DNA of 47,387 bases from JBBATK01 sp044228285. Its GTDB lineage: Bacteria; Bacteroidota; Ignavibacteria; Kapaibacteriales; NICIL-2. The position numbers were made by a program, and so were the translations under genes. Location of the stretch: positions 1 to 47,387 of the forward strand of contig JBGAVD010000010.1 in NCBI GenBank assembly GCA_044228285.1, given 5' to 3'. The notes below the pieces were generated by a model that was not told the DNA's origin, made no database searches, and was given only the letters and a program-made list of their open reading frames with translations. Shown piece after piece: positions 1 to 8,312 of this stretch; positions within the stretch are counted from its first letter, which is position 1, and each line of letters begins with the position of its first letter.

Positions 1-233
1 GCAAGATCGAAGTCTGGGTTGTTGAGAATGCGGGCTATGTCTTTTAAAGGAAAGTCAAGCTCCCTGTAAAAGAGAATCTGCTGCAGCCTCAAGAGCTCTT
101 TCTCGCCATACAAACGGTAGCCAGCTTCGCTACGCGTTTCAGGAATGAGCAGACCTTTTTTGTCGTAGAGATGCAGCGTGCGCACACTGACCCCGGCGAT
201 GTCTGCTACTTTTTGTACTGTGTATCCTATCAT
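1..233 (-). CDS. MerR family transcriptional regulator (partial, N-terminal part)
   Basis: The gene starts at 233 and runs off the left edge, so only the first 77 codons are visible. They contain the complete winged-helix DNA-binding head of a MerR regulator: the recognition helix and wing read VSVRTLHLYDKKGL, followed by ETRSEAGYRLYGEKEL, the usual second half of the domain. MerR proteins bind as dimers to promoters with an over-long spacer and twist the DNA to activate transcription. The effector domain lies outside the window, so the signal sensed cannot be told; the head resembles drug- or stress-sensing TipA-type members. A MerR-type promoter/operator lies about 50-80 bases upstream, which points to autoregulation. 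The family call is secure; the subfamily is inference. Confidence 0.9.
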   Translation of the reverse strand, partial: MIGYTVQKVADIAGVSVRTLHLYDKKGLLIPETRSEAGYRLYGEKELLRLQQILFYRELDFPLKDIARILNNPDFDL

Positions 234-281
234 GATAGTTGTAGTGCTTGACTGAATAAGCGTGCCGAGAAGATTGAGACA

Positions 282-312
282 AAACTATTGTCTGACCTAA
301 GGTGAGGGTCAA
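282..312 (-). promoter_or_regulatory. Candidate MerR-type promoter and operator of the MerR gene
   Basis: Read on the minus strand there is a TTGACC -35-like box (307-312), a 19-base spacer, and TAGTTT (282-287) in the -10 position. The spacer carries the dyad CTCACCTTAGGTCAG (292-306), whose two arms differ at one base pair. A dyad inside a 19-base spacer is the known architecture of MerR-regulated promoters, and this one points at the MerR start codon about 50 bases away. The -10 match is poor (3 of 6), so the exact box is uncertain. Confidence 0.5.
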
Positions 313-370
313 GAGAAAAATGAGGTGGGGAGAAAAATGTTTGGGCTTACTGGTTCTTGTAGTGGCTTGG

Positions 371-397
371 GACGCGGATGACGCGGATGACGCGGAT
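371..397. repeat. Three tandem copies of a 9-base unit
   Basis: GACGCGGAT occurs three times head to tail (371-379, 380-388, 389-397). It lies in the 550-base stretch between the MerR gene and the DUF1761-like gene. No convincing coding sequence covers this stretch; the short open frame across it has unremarkable composition and no recognisable domain. Confidence 0.7.
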
Positions 398-789
398 TGC
401 GGTTGTTAGTCCTGTGGTTATACGAATGGCATTTGTCGCTGAAGATGTATCTGTGACTCAAGATGTGTTGCTCACTCTTCAGCTTAACTACAGGGTGTTA
501 ATAAGTTGTGACTCTGGAACTGGTCATAATGGCAATATCAGACCTTTCACTCCCAGCAGAAGTTGTCCGCACTCACAATACTCATATGCGGCTATTCTTG
601 CTCCTAACTCAGGTACTAGCTTCTAAACGTTTTGTTCGAAGCGTGTTCACTGGTGTTGCGGCGAGAGTCGAGGAGTAATTCATGTGCGAAGCTCGCTTAG
701 GGACAACGTGGAGTCCAGCTCCCACGCAAACAAACGGGGCGTTTCCGAAAAGCCAGACGAGTAGGGTACATCAATTTTATTTCTCCGTT

Positions 790-1218
790 ATGGAATTTCA
801 TATCAACTATATGGCCATTGGCATAGCTACGGTCGCAAATTTTATTCTTGGTGCTCTTTGGTTTATGCCTCTCTTTGGAAAAGCATGGGCCATTGAAATG
901 GGATACGACTTGAATGAGAAACCCGCTCAGTCGGTGATGATCAAGGGCATGCTCTTCATGGTCATCGGTAACTTTCTCTTTGCCTATGTCTTTGCACACA
1001 ATCTAGCGGCTTGGGCTTTTGTACCAGAAGTCGTTGCGGAAGGTACAACGTCCAATATCATTATGTCGGCGTTGTTCACATGGCTGGGCTTCTACTTCCC
1101 TGGTGAACTCGGTGCTATTGTTTGGCAACGTCACTCATGGAAGCTGTTCGGTATTAACTCGGGCTATCAGTTTTGCTCTCTTCTTGTGGTTTCAACTATT
1201 CTCCATCTCATGAAGTAA
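790..1218 (+). CDS. DUF1761-like small integral membrane protein
   Basis: 142 residues from the ATG at 790. The frame is open further upstream (ATG at 682), but those 36 residues are polar and look non-coding, whereas the chosen start leads directly into a hydrophobic helix (YMAIGIATVANFILGALWF). Three more hydrophobic stretches follow, giving about four membrane segments. The pattern of a first helix ending in LGALWFMPLFGKAW, then a central loop and a late GFYFPGELGAIVWQ segment, is what I know from DUF1761 proteins, whose function is unknown. It stands alone on the plus strand and is followed by a strong hairpin that probably ends its transcript. The membrane nature is certain; the family name is likely. 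Confidence 0.75.
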   Translation: MEFHINYMAIGIATVANFILGALWFMPLFGKAWAIEMGYDLNEKPAQSVMIKGMLFMVIGNFLFAYVFAHNLAAWAFVPEVVAEGTTSNIIMSALFTWLGFYFPGELGAIVWQRHSWKLFGINSGYQFCSLLVVSTILHLMK

Positions 1219-1248
1219 TCACAAGACCACGATTACTCTTTTGTGCTC

Positions 1249-1280
1249 AACCAACCCAGGGATTCACCCTGGGTTGGTTT
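1249..1280 (+). terminator. Hairpin terminator after the DUF1761-like gene
   Basis: A perfect 13-bp stem (AACCAACCCAGGG / CCCTGGGTTGGTT) closes a 5-base loop 30 bases after the stop codon. Only a short T run (TTT) follows, so it is a somewhat weak intrinsic terminator by that criterion. It could also act on transcripts arriving from the minus-strand side. Confidence 0.65.
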
Positions 1281-1610
1281 CTGAAACTCCATAGTTCAAT
1301 TTGTACGCTCGATATGAATCTCAGCCTGCTCCCTGGTTGAGTTATCGTGCTACTTCAAGGTATCTGATTGTTTCATTCTGCGTTGCTGGCTCTGTGAGAC
1401 ACTTTCTGCATGCCAGGTAATTCACCGACATGGTGTTCGCAAATGCTGTTCTCGTTCGTTTGGATCGGTCATGGTATGGATGCTTTGACGATGATCAAAC
1501 GACATATCAGCAGGCTTTTGAGAACAGTAATGTATACACCAAGAACTGTTTTATTCTCATAGAGCGTCCACATCTTTCCTTTGCACTTTACATTCAAGTG
1601 CAGCAGATTC

Positions 1611-2834
1611 CTAGTGTCTATGACCCTTTGTTAGGCGAATCTCAACGAGACTTCTCAAGAAATCATACATGTTGGTGAACGTTTCGCCAGCGGGAGCTGG
1701 CATTGAAATCAAATGTTCAGCAGTGAAAACATGGCGTCTTCTGCCAATCATCGCTGCAAAGTTATTGCTGCAAACTGGCGTGGTTACTAGCATTCGTATC
1801 TCAACAACTGTCGCTTTGGTTTTCCCATTAGTGATAACAAATGCTCCGCTGTCAAGGCTCTTTTCAAACTGTCGCTCCATAATTCGGTGAAGTGTGTACT
1901 CTTTGCATCCATTAAACCAGTGCTGCTTTATGACAGGATTTGCTAAAAAATCTTCTACTCTCAGATCACGACCTCGCTCAGCAAACATATCGTCGATAAC
2001 AGCTTTTAGATTCTGATCGCAGCCGTTTCTTCTGCCACTCCATACCGGAGGCGGAAACAATCTGACAATTATTCTTCTGAAGTCAGTGCTGTCGAGAACG
2101 AATATTGGTTGACTATCAAGAGTATCACCCTTGATAGATTTCTCTAGCTTGTTCAGAAGCACTGAGTTCTGCAAATCTGTTTGTTCCCTCACAAGCGCCT
2201 GTAATACACTATTGTATAGATTATCTTTTCTCGAAGGTGTTTCGCTGCGAATAGACTTGAGCTTTTCTGAGGTATAGATGTCTTCAAGATTCGTTAACGG
2301 ACCTCTGTAATGCTTGTCCCACGACAAACTCGTTACTAATCCAACGATTGTAAATGGCCTGTATCCAACTATAGGGGTGGTGATAGCGTATGCTTTTTTG
2401 AACGCGCTGCAGTCTATTTGCTTGCATCGTATTGCGTACTTAGCGTACTCTATGCAATCACTTTGGCCTGGGTAATCTCTCTCGATCACTTCGATAATAG
2501 ACGACAAGGTCGCACTGCATCCTAAACGACTAATCTCATCATCAATAGCCGCTTCGATTGTAGCATTGCACCTTCGAGCTGCTTCCGTTTGTTCAGGATA
2601 AGGATTTAAAAACTGACGGAGCAGAGAATGATCTCGCACCTCTACAACACAATACTTGCCACTTCGCAAATAGCCAATCGTAGGGTCAGCTCCTTCTTTC
2701 AATTCTTCTCGAACGTTCGCTACTATGGTTCTGATCTTCTCGGTAGTTTCTGCTTGTACTAAAGATGCACAAGAAACAAAGATCATGTTGAAAGTGACAT
2801 AAAGGCAATACTGAAAACGAGATCGAAGTTGCAT
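1611..2834 (-). CDS. Secreted or periplasmic protein of unknown function
   Basis: 407 residues from the ATG at 2834; in-frame ATGs at 2879 and 2894 would add 15-20 polar residues. The chosen start gives a plausible signal peptide: basic MQLRSRFQYC, a hydrophobic core (LYVTFNMIFVSCASLV), then a QAE cleavage region. A Cys in FVSCASL could be read as a lipobox, but the spacing is not ideal. The mature part is rich in charged residues and has about nine cysteines, several within residues 50-150 (GKYCVVE, RRCNATI, RLGCSAT, QSDCIEY, IRCKQIDC), which suggests disulfides in an exported protein. I recognise no family. It has no obvious operon partner. Confidence 0.6.
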   Translation of the reverse strand: MQLRSRFQYCLYVTFNMIFVSCASLVQAETTEKIRTIVANVREELKEGADPTIGYLRSGKYCVVEVRDHSLLRQFLNPYPEQTEAARRCNATIEAAIDDEISRLGCSATLSSIIEVIERDYPGQSDCIEYAKYAIRCKQIDCSAFKKAYAITTPIVGYRPFTIVGLVTSLSWDKHYRGPLTNLEDIYTSEKLKSIRSETPSRKDNLYNSVLQALVREQTDLQNSVLLNKLEKSIKGDTLDSQPIFVLDSTDFRRIIVRLFPPPVWSGRRNGCDQNLKAVIDDMFAERGRDLRVEDFLANPVIKQHWFNGCKEYTLHRIMERQFEKSLDSGAFVITNGKTKATVVEIRMLVTTPVCSNNFAAMIGRRRHVFTAEHLISMPAPAGETFTNMYDFLRSLVEIRLTKGHRH

Positions 2835-3262
2835 AATCGCATAAGGAATCGACGTTTGAATGTTAGTCTTGATTTGCATGTTTATATAAAGCAAAGTAAG
2901 CCAAACGCTCGATACTTAGCAATAGCGACTTAATATTGTGAGTAGCTGTAGGTATGGGCTGCTCTTCTTGTTTCTGTGCACAATGCAGTACAAGTGGATT
3001 CATGTACTTAATCAGCTATGCATGGCGACTATTTGCGCGAGGCGGGCAGCTGTCCTTTGATCAACGTGGTCGAACTTTCGGTTCAAAGCATGCGCACTGC
3101 TAAGTAGGTAATATTTGTAAAGGAACACACGTAGGCTGTTGTTGAGAGGCTTTCAACTATACAATCGAGCATGCAACCAAGCATCCGTTAGGTTATCTCA
3201 CTTTGCCCCTACCTCGTTTCTCGAACAAAGTGATTGGTTGAGCTATTGTTATACTTCAGGAT
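2835..3262. other. Intergenic stretch with nothing recognisable
   Basis: I see no convincing coding frame, repeat or strong hairpin in these 430 bases. It separates the secreted unknown protein from the redoxin/multicopper oxidase unit and presumably holds the 3' end of that transcript and the promoter of the gene ending at 1611. Confidence 0.5.
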
Positions 3263-3358
3263 TCATGATCGCGGCACGACCAGTTTGTAATCTCCGCCCA
3301 CGCCCTCTATAACGACCTTAACCTCGTTAGAGTTCTGTGTTTCTTCAGTCTTGCTCAT
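3263..3358 (-). CDS. Possible 31-residue small protein downstream of the redoxin gene
   Basis: An ATG two bases after the redoxin stop codon opens a 31-codon frame (MSKTEETQNSNEVK ... YKLVVPRS). The peptide is hydrophilic at its start and shows an alternating pattern (VKVVIEGVGGDYKLVV) that could form a beta hairpin. No separate ribosome site is visible; translation would rely on coupling with the gene before it. Support is only position and composition, so it could be chance. Confidence 0.35.
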   Translation of the reverse strand: MSKTEETQNSNEVKVVIEGVGGDYKLVVPRS

Positions 3359-3360
3359 CT

Positions 3361-3999
3361 CTACCGTTTTCTGTACGTAATCCTACACCCCAAGGTCAAG
3401 CTTTCTTTTCGTAAGGGTTCCTGATTATGCAAAAGTGCATCAACTACTTGACCGATGTAGTCGGTTGCTAGCTCGGGATGCTCGCCATTGTCATCAATTG
3501 CACCAGCATACTGTATCACCCATTGTTTACTTTGCTTCCATACTACATATGCTTGTGGGGTATGCCTTGCGCCAAAGTTTCGCGCTACGTCTTGCGATGG
3601 ATCTATGAGGTACGGAAACTCAAAGTGCTCTGTTTCCGCACGCTTCTGCATATTCAGCAGTCCCTCCTCTTCATACATCACTGTATCCATCGGGTTAATG
3701 ACAAGCAAGGGTACTTGCTGTGCAGCGAAGCGTTTGTGGAGTGCGTTCAGACGTTTTGTATAGAGTTTCGCAAATGGACAATGATTGCAACTGAACACAA
3801 TAATGAAGCCTCGGGCTGAAGTGTCAGACCCTAAGCTGTGCACTTGGCCATCAACTCCTAACAGTTGAAAGTCCTCAACGTGCATCCCCACGAGTTTTGC
3901 CTTGTTGCCCTGTTGTGCCGATCCGCTCTGCACTACAAAGCCCAAGCTCAACAGCATGATCATGCCTAATCGCAGGATGTTCTTGAGAGTCATACTCAT
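3361..3999 (-). CDS. Redoxin (AhpC/TSA-type thioredoxin-fold) exported protein
   Basis: 212 residues with an N-terminal signal peptide (MTLKNILRLGMIMLLSLGFV ... SGSAQQ). The thioredoxin-fold active site is FSCNHCPFAK at about residues 70-79: a CxxC pair of the CNHCPFVK type seen in a widespread redoxin subfamily, which also ends in a GCSIKWK-like tail; here the tail is GCRITYRKR. The cis-Pro segment is RHTPQAYVV and GAIDDNGEHPE follows, both typical. Expected role: a periplasmic thiol-disulfide or peroxide reductase-like protein. Its ATG overlaps the stop of the multicopper oxidase gene (ATGA), so the two are translationally coupled and may act together in copper or oxidative homeostasis (inference). 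The start could be codon 1 or codon 3. Confidence 0.88.
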   Translation of the reverse strand: MSMTLKNILRLGMIMLLSLGFVVQSGSAQQGNKAKLVGMHVEDFQLLGVDGQVHSLGSDTSARGFIIVFSCNHCPFAKLYTKRLNALHKRFAAQQVPLLVINPMDTVMYEEEGLLNMQKRAETEHFEFPYLIDPSQDVARNFGARHTPQAYVVWKQSKQWVIQYAGAIDDNGEHPELATDYIGQVVDALLHNQEPLRKESLTLGCRITYRKR

Positions 4000-5702
4000 C
4001 GTTTTTGGAAGAGCGTGTGGTACACACGTTTGCTTCCATCTGCTGTGAGTTCCAGTGAGTAGGTACCTGGACTTAATTGATGCACATCAATTCCTCCTTC
4101 TAGTTGAGGCTTTGGTAGCATCAGCAAGCACCGACCATTGAGTGCGTGAATGCGAAGGTAATAGGCTTCGAAGTTTGGGTCATTGGTTTGTACGAAAAGA
4201 CGATCTCCTACTGGATTTGGTCGAACACTGCACTCTGTCGCAACTTCTTCGGTAGGTACAGGCGAAGCGGTGGGATCAACAACAACAAACTGTCCCATCA
4301 TGCCGCCATCTTCATGATTGACGAAATGACAATGGTACATGAATGGGTGCGTTGAGTCAGCATAGTCATCGAACTTCGCAACGAAACTCAGGTTCTCTCC
4401 TTTTGGCAAAAAGGCAACGTCTTTCCATCCGCTTTCATATGCTGCAACAGCATTCGCATTGCCATTACGAGCTACGATCTTGAATTGTACGTCGTGTATG
4501 TGAAATGCGTGGGCGAAGACTTGATTGTTGGTAATTGTCCATTGTTCAACATCATTCAGCTGAACGACTTTATCAATACGATTGAAGCCGTAGGCTTTGT
4601 TATCGAGTGTGAAGTTTGTTCCTGGTGTGCCATCTGTAACTACTACAGTCTTCTTTACAGTTGCATCTGCAGCTGTCCAATACACGTTGTTCGCAAGACT
4701 CTTGGGTACGGCTTTAATAGCTGTTGGAGTTGTAGCACCGATGTTGATGTGAAGAACAACGAAGTCTTTGTTGTTGAGCAGGCTGCCAAGTGGACCTCCC
4801 TGCCCGGGTTCGCCTCCTGGAAAGCCGAAGGCTTGACCTGAGTTATAGGCTTTCATGTCGAGGCTAGAGCCTTCAGCATCAGCACTGAAGTCAACCAAGA
4901 TTTCATAGCGCTCACCTACACCAAGCTTGATTCGTGTGACCTCGACCGGTGCATTGAGCAATCCTCCATCATTCGCGATAACCCAGAATTTTCTATTATC
5001 ACTAAAACCAAAAATGTACGCTCGCTCTACTTCTCCGTTAAGCAAACGCAAGCGAACCACTTGTTTGGGAAGTTGTACTTGCGCATCTGACACACCATTA
5101 GTGAGCATGTAATCGCCATAGGCAATGTTGGTGGTGACGAACTGATTGGCTGCGTCGAAACGACGACTTGTGAAGACCAATGGGATATCGTCAATTCCAT
5201 AACTCCGAGGCAAAGCCAGCGCTGCTTCTTCCGCGTCTCTGATAATAATGAACCCACCCGTGCCCTTTGTAAGATGCTCTTGTGTCATCTCATGCAAATG
5301 CGGATGATACCAATAGGTAGCTGCTTTGTTGGCGACTTTGAAGTATGGCTGCCACGTCGTTCCAGGCGGAATAATCTGATGCGGTCCGCCGTCCATTACG
5401 GCTGGTAAGTGCAGTCCATGCCAGTGAATGGTTGTGCTATCATTCAACAGATTCTGCACGTTGAGGTGAACAGTGTCACCCGCATCGAAGATGAGGGTTG
5501 GACCCCAAAATTTCATCCCATTGACGCCAGAGGTGATGGTTTGATTGCCACTTCGATACTGTGTGAAGGTATCCCGCAAACTCAAATTGAAGGTCTTGCC
5601 CGAAAGGGTATCGGGTATAAGCAAGGAATTATAGGCACTGAGCGAAACAGCGTCGATCGCGAACAGGAGAACCAGGACTACTATGGTGCGGAAGAGGAAC
5701 AT
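3996..5702 (-). CDS. Multicopper oxidase with T9SS C-terminal sorting domain
   Basis: 568 residues from the ATG at 5702; an upstream in-frame ATG at 5729 would add nine residues before the signal peptide (MFLFRTIVVLVLLFAIDAV). Numbered from 5729, all four copper-ligand motifs are present: HWHGLH (102-107), WYHPHLH (140-146), HAFHIHD (407-413) and HPFMYHCHFVNHEDGGM (461-477), with the type-1 copper Cys at 467. This gives an intact trinuclear centre plus T1 site, as in CueO/CotA/FtsP-type three-domain oxidases, which couple oxidation of copper(I), metals or phenolics to reduction of O2. Residues 490-577 form a T9SS sorting domain (RPNPVGDRLFV ... LSPGTYSLEL), so the enzyme is probably carried to the cell surface. 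It is translationally coupled to the redoxin gene. The substrate cannot be read from the sequence. Confidence 0.93.
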   Translation of the reverse strand: MFLFRTIVVLVLLFAIDAVSLSAYNSLLIPDTLSGKTFNLSLRDTFTQYRSGNQTITSGVNGMKFWGPTLIFDAGDTVHLNVQNLLNDSTTIHWHGLHLPAVMDGGPHQIIPPGTTWQPYFKVANKAATYWYHPHLHEMTQEHLTKGTGGFIIIRDAEEAALALPRSYGIDDIPLVFTSRRFDAANQFVTTNIAYGDYMLTNGVSDAQVQLPKQVVRLRLLNGEVERAYIFGFSDNRKFWVIANDGGLLNAPVEVTRIKLGVGERYEILVDFSADAEGSSLDMKAYNSGQAFGFPGGEPGQGGPLGSLLNNKDFVVLHINIGATTPTAIKAVPKSLANNVYWTAADATVKKTVVVTDGTPGTNFTLDNKAYGFNRIDKVVQLNDVEQWTITNNQVFAHAFHIHDVQFKIVARNGNANAVAAYESGWKDVAFLPKGENLSFVAKFDDYADSTHPFMYHCHFVNHEDGGMMGQFVVVDPTASPVPTEEVATECSVRPNPVGDRLFVQTNDPNFEAYYLRIHALNGRCLLMLPKPQLEGGIDVHQLSPGTYSLELTADGSKRVYHTLFQKR

Positions 5703-5929
5703 TGATTGAGTTGAATGTGTGAATAGCACGCGTTACAGCATGTTCGATGAAATTGAACCTGCGCTGCGTGCTTAGACGCCAAAGAAGGGAGAATCCTTCT
5801 CTGTCGAGAGAAAGCTACCATCGGATGCGACAATGGTGTGTCGTTCGTCTATGGTCAATCAGCGTTGCTTTGCCTGCACATTCAACGCCGCTTCCTGAGC
5901 TTCACACATCGCAAGCTGCTATTCTATGG

Positions 5930-6298
5930 TTAGGCAGCACTGCGTCGATAGGAAAGTAGCCACAGGATGATGGGAATGACCAGATAGGTACATCCAATAT
6001 CCGTGAAGTAGTCAAGGGTACTACGTTGCATCGGACCAAAGCTGAAAAGCGGCAGATCGATGAGAATGTTGATCAGTGCCCACACAACACCAGTGCCTAC
6101 GCAGTTCTTTGTGTTTAATTCAGTACGAGTGAAATACAGTCGTGCTATCATCACCGTTGAGGTGCACAGTATAATCGTTATCAGAGTCTCGAAAAAGGCT
6201 GGATCGGCTTGCTTGATGGGATAGATAAGGAAGGAGGCAACAAAGACACAGAGCCACAGAAGTACGCCGGCGAGAATCTGTCTTCTATTGAGTTTCAT
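5930..6298 (-). CDS. DUF5367-like four-helix membrane protein
   Basis: 122 residues starting at the ATG at 6298, which is preceded by a good ribosome site (TTGAGGAGAGTGTC). The frame stays open upstream, but that part crosses a palindrome and is not needed. Four hydrophobic segments: ILAGVLLWLCVFVASFLI, FFETLITIILCTSTVMIA, VGTGVVWALINILIDLPL and IGCTYLVIPIILWLL. The motif NILIDLPLFSFGPM with a later YFTDIGCTYLVIPI resembles a small membrane family of unknown function (DUF5367-like); I hold the name loosely. It is the last gene of a same-strand run of small genes. Confidence 0.7.
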   Translation of the reverse strand: MKLNRRQILAGVLLWLCVFVASFLIYPIKQADPAFFETLITIILCTSTVMIARLYFTRTELNTKNCVGTGVVWALINILIDLPLFSFGPMQRSTLDYFTDIGCTYLVIPIILWLLSYRRSAA

Positions 6299-6347
6299 GA
6301 CACTCTCCTCAAGAAGTTCTACAAGTATTATCATCAAGAGATTTTTC

Positions 6348-6378
6348 ATACGTGCCGGGCCAAAGGCCCGACACGTAT
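6348..6378. repeat. Palindromic hairpin between two minus-strand genes
   Basis: A 14-bp stem with one mismatch (6348-6361 with 6365-6378) encloses an AAA loop; the core is CGGGCC-AAA-GGCCCG. T runs lie outside the stem on the 5' side in both orientations (A runs 3'), so it does not look like an ordinary intrinsic terminator. A close relative of its core, with loop GAA, sits at 47223-47237, suggesting a dispersed repeat. Confidence 0.6.
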
Positions 6379-6442
6379 AAAAAGTCACTCAAAAATAACG
6401 GTCATGAGATGTCTTAGGAGATTAACGCATACATGATTCTGA

Positions 6443-6742
6443 TCATGTCGTTGTGCGAAAACTCAAGTTCTCTGCGCTTAACAATGAGCGAAGAATGGGA
6501 AGTGAAGAGGGACCAAATCCGTGTAGCTGCAGAAGGTCGTGCTCAGTGTACATCGACAGTTCTTGTAGTGAGCGGATGCCTTTGGATTCGAGCGCGCGAC
6601 GAGCTGGGGCAGCTAACTGCGACATAAACTCTGCTGCTGGTTTGCGTTCTGCTTCGCAGACTGGACAAACTGGGCAGTCAGAACTTTTAACGTAGTTATG
6701 TCCCTTCTCGCAGCTTCGCTGCGACTTCCGAGCTGGTGGCAT
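6443..6742 (-). CDS. Small zinc-ribbon plus helix-hairpin-helix (RpoA C-terminal-like) protein
   Basis: 99 residues. The N-terminal third holds a Cys-rich knuckle: CEKGHNYVKSSDCPVCPVCE (residues 11-30), with CxxGH and CPVCPVC as likely zinc ligands. The C-terminal half (SQLAAPARRALESKGI, then LQLHGFGPSSLPILR) is a helix-hairpin-helix unit like the C-terminal domain of RNA polymerase alpha, which binds DNA or protein. Such proteins are a known small family often annotated as RpoA C-terminal-domain-containing; their role is unknown to me. It ends 12 bases after the SRPBCC gene in the same orientation, so the two are probably co-transcribed. Confidence 0.78.
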   Translation of the reverse strand: MPPARKSQRSCEKGHNYVKSSDCPVCPVCEAERKPAAEFMSQLAAPARRALESKGIRSLQELSMYTEHDLLQLHGFGPSSLPILRSLLSAENLSFRTTT

Positions 6743-6754
6743 AACAGTAGGAAC

Positions 6755-7174
6755 TTAGTGTGATTCGCAGTGTTTTTTGAAGTTATTCAAGATCGCTTGC
6801 CAACCTTCGCGTTGTAGATCGGCGCTGTTCTGATCTTCAATCTCGAAGGTCTCAACTACTTTGGTTTGACCCTCGTGCTCTGAAAAAACAATCTCAACCT
6901 TTCGTGAGTCTCCAAGCGTGGAGCGTAGCAGGCTTTGTGGTTCTATGGTGTCATAAACACCCATAAAGTCGAAGCCGAAGCTTCCGTCTTTGGCTTCCAT
7001 ACGCCAAGAAAAGGTAGCGCCAACTTGCAACTCATTTGATGCAGAAGGACAATGCCAATCATCTGAAGCAAAGTTCCACCCTACAATATGCGCTGGGTCT
7101 GTCCAACATTTCCATACGCGATCGATCGGTGCATTGACAATAACTTCAACAGTAATGTTCGGTTTTGAACTCAT
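6755..7174 (-). CDS. SRPBCC/AHSA1-type START-fold protein
   Basis: 139 residues. The N-terminus ITVEVIVNAPIDRVWKCWTDPAHIVGWN is the typical first strand and helices of the AHSA1 branch of the START/Bet v1 superfamily (hydrophobic-cavity proteins or Hsp90-activator-like), and the C-terminal helix GWQAILNNFKKHCES is the expected closing helix. The length is normal for the family. A GAGAG sequence precedes the ATG. It is followed closely by the zinc-ribbon/HhH gene. The ligand and role are unknown; such proteins are often encoded near small regulators, as here. Confidence 0.88.
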   Translation of the reverse strand: MSSKPNITVEVIVNAPIDRVWKCWTDPAHIVGWNFASDDWHCPSASNELQVGATFSWRMEAKDGSFGFDFMGVYDTIEPQSLLRSTLGDSRKVEIVFSEHEGQTKVVETFEIEDQNSADLQREGWQAILNNFKKHCESH

Positions 7175-7248
7175 GAGCTCTCAATAGTTAATGAAGGAAA
7201 GGACAATCATACTTGCAGCAAAGCTAACAAGGCGGGTCGACTTTTTCT

Positions 7249-7650
7249 TTATGGCTGTGACGGAGATGGTGTACGGCTCAAGAAGAAACGTGCACCAAGC
7301 CAAGCACAAGGGACTGAGATTGCGGCAACGGCGAGTCCGTACCACATCGGTCCTGCTTCAGGCATACTGAGTGTTGCTACGACGCTCAGCACTGCACCTA
7401 GAACACCGATAAACATGCAATGAGCCATGGGCGCTTTTGGTGCTAGTCGGGCACAGACATAACATCCAACTGTGTTCCAGAGAAAGCGATAGCTAATGAG
7501 CAAAAGAAAGAGCCACAGAGGACTCTGAGCGAAATTCGCTTCGTCCATCACACCGCTGATCTGCAGAACGAAATCGCAGGCTAGGGTAGGAACCAGACCC
7601 GCAAGAATACCAATGAGAACGGCGAAAACACTACGAAGTGCTGAGTTCAT
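7249..7650 (-). CDS. Small integral membrane protein, unknown family
   Basis: 133 residues with four predicted membrane segments: VFAVLIGILAGLVPTLACDF, LWLFLLLISYRFLWNTVGCY, CMFIGVLGAVLSVVATL and MWYGLAVAAISVPCAWLGA. The first and last thirds are Gly/Ala-rich. It has a short polar C-terminal tail (SRTPSPSQP). It lies 74 bases upstream of the SRPBCC gene in the same orientation. I do not recognise the family. Confidence 0.65.
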   Translation of the reverse strand: MNSALRSVFAVLIGILAGLVPTLACDFVLQISGVMDEANFAQSPLWLFLLLISYRFLWNTVGCYVCARLAPKAPMAHCMFIGVLGAVLSVVATLSMPEAGPMWYGLAVAAISVPCAWLGARFFLSRTPSPSQP

Positions 7651-7727
7651 GTTTGTCGTGAGTAGTGAAGGAAATAATCAACGTCGCACTCGAAGGAGCC
7701 ACTGATCAAATGCTCTATACGTGGACC

Positions 7728-8129
7728 TTAGTCTGCGAGACGAATCATACAGCGTACATCTTTGTTGTTCATATACCATTCAACACAGTAGCCTTGAGGG
7801 TCTATTTCGCTCTGTGTGCAGAGAGTATCAAAGGCCTGTCCAATCGCGGGAATGTTCGAAGGCCAGTCTACGACATCAATGTAGAAGTAAGAGCCTTTTG
7901 GAATGTCGAATGTCTCGCAAGCCATTGCGGCTGCATCATCTGTCGCTTGACGCTCGGCTGCCGCCTTATAGACGATCTTGCCTCCTTCCATGCGCGAGAG
8001 ACCATACATTGTGCGGGTGGATTGGCACTTAGCCTGTAAACGCTCGAATGAGCCTTTGATGTCGTCAGGAAAAGTAGCAGCGCTCTCACAGAGCACAGGG
8101 ATATCCTGATCCAGTTTGTAAATCTGCAT
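7728..8129 (-). CDS. GyrI-like/effector-binding-domain protein (tentative)
   Basis: 133 residues without any DNA-binding head. The second half has the layout of a GyrI-like small-molecule-binding domain: IPKGSYFYIDVVDWP (strand), IPAIGQAFDTLC (helix), then YCVEWYMNN with a conserved-looking Glu-Trp-Tyr, and a final strand DVRCMIRL. In this family the Glu often lines the ligand pocket. The standalone form suggests a binding or hydrolysing protein rather than a regulator. It is the first of a minus-strand run ending at 5930. A clearer GyrI-like protein sits at 24459-24938. The assignment rests on pattern only. Confidence 0.6.
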   Translation of the reverse strand: MQIYKLDQDIPVLCESAATFPDDIKGSFERLQAKCQSTRTMYGLSRMEGGKIVYKAAAERQATDDAAAMACETFDIPKGSYFYIDVVDWPSNIPAIGQAFDTLCTQSEIDPQGYCVEWYMNNKDVRCMIRLAD

Positions 8130-8312
8130 ACAGTTGTTTGATAGGTTGTTCGAACTTAGAATACTAACTGCCGCACTTGGTTGTTCTCAGTGCAATGATA
8201 GGGTAGAACTAATGTCTGTGCAAAGGGCTAGATAGACAAAGTACAGGGGGATATGCGCTAACATAGCCAAATACAATTCAGAGTTATCTCTAAACAGAGC
8301 GCTTTTGCTTAT

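Noticed and set aside
378..626. 82-codon plus-strand frame after the GACGCGGAT repeat
   Set aside because: Composition is not protein-like, it starts inside the tandem repeat and has no recognisable family.
5747..5959. 70-codon plus-strand frame behind the multicopper oxidase start
   Set aside because: Arg- and Ser-rich with no domain; its end runs into the antisense of the membrane protein gene.
6348..6378. Intrinsic terminator
   Set aside because: A-rich, not T-rich, sequence follows the stem on either strand, so it fails as a standard terminator; kept as a palindromic repeat.
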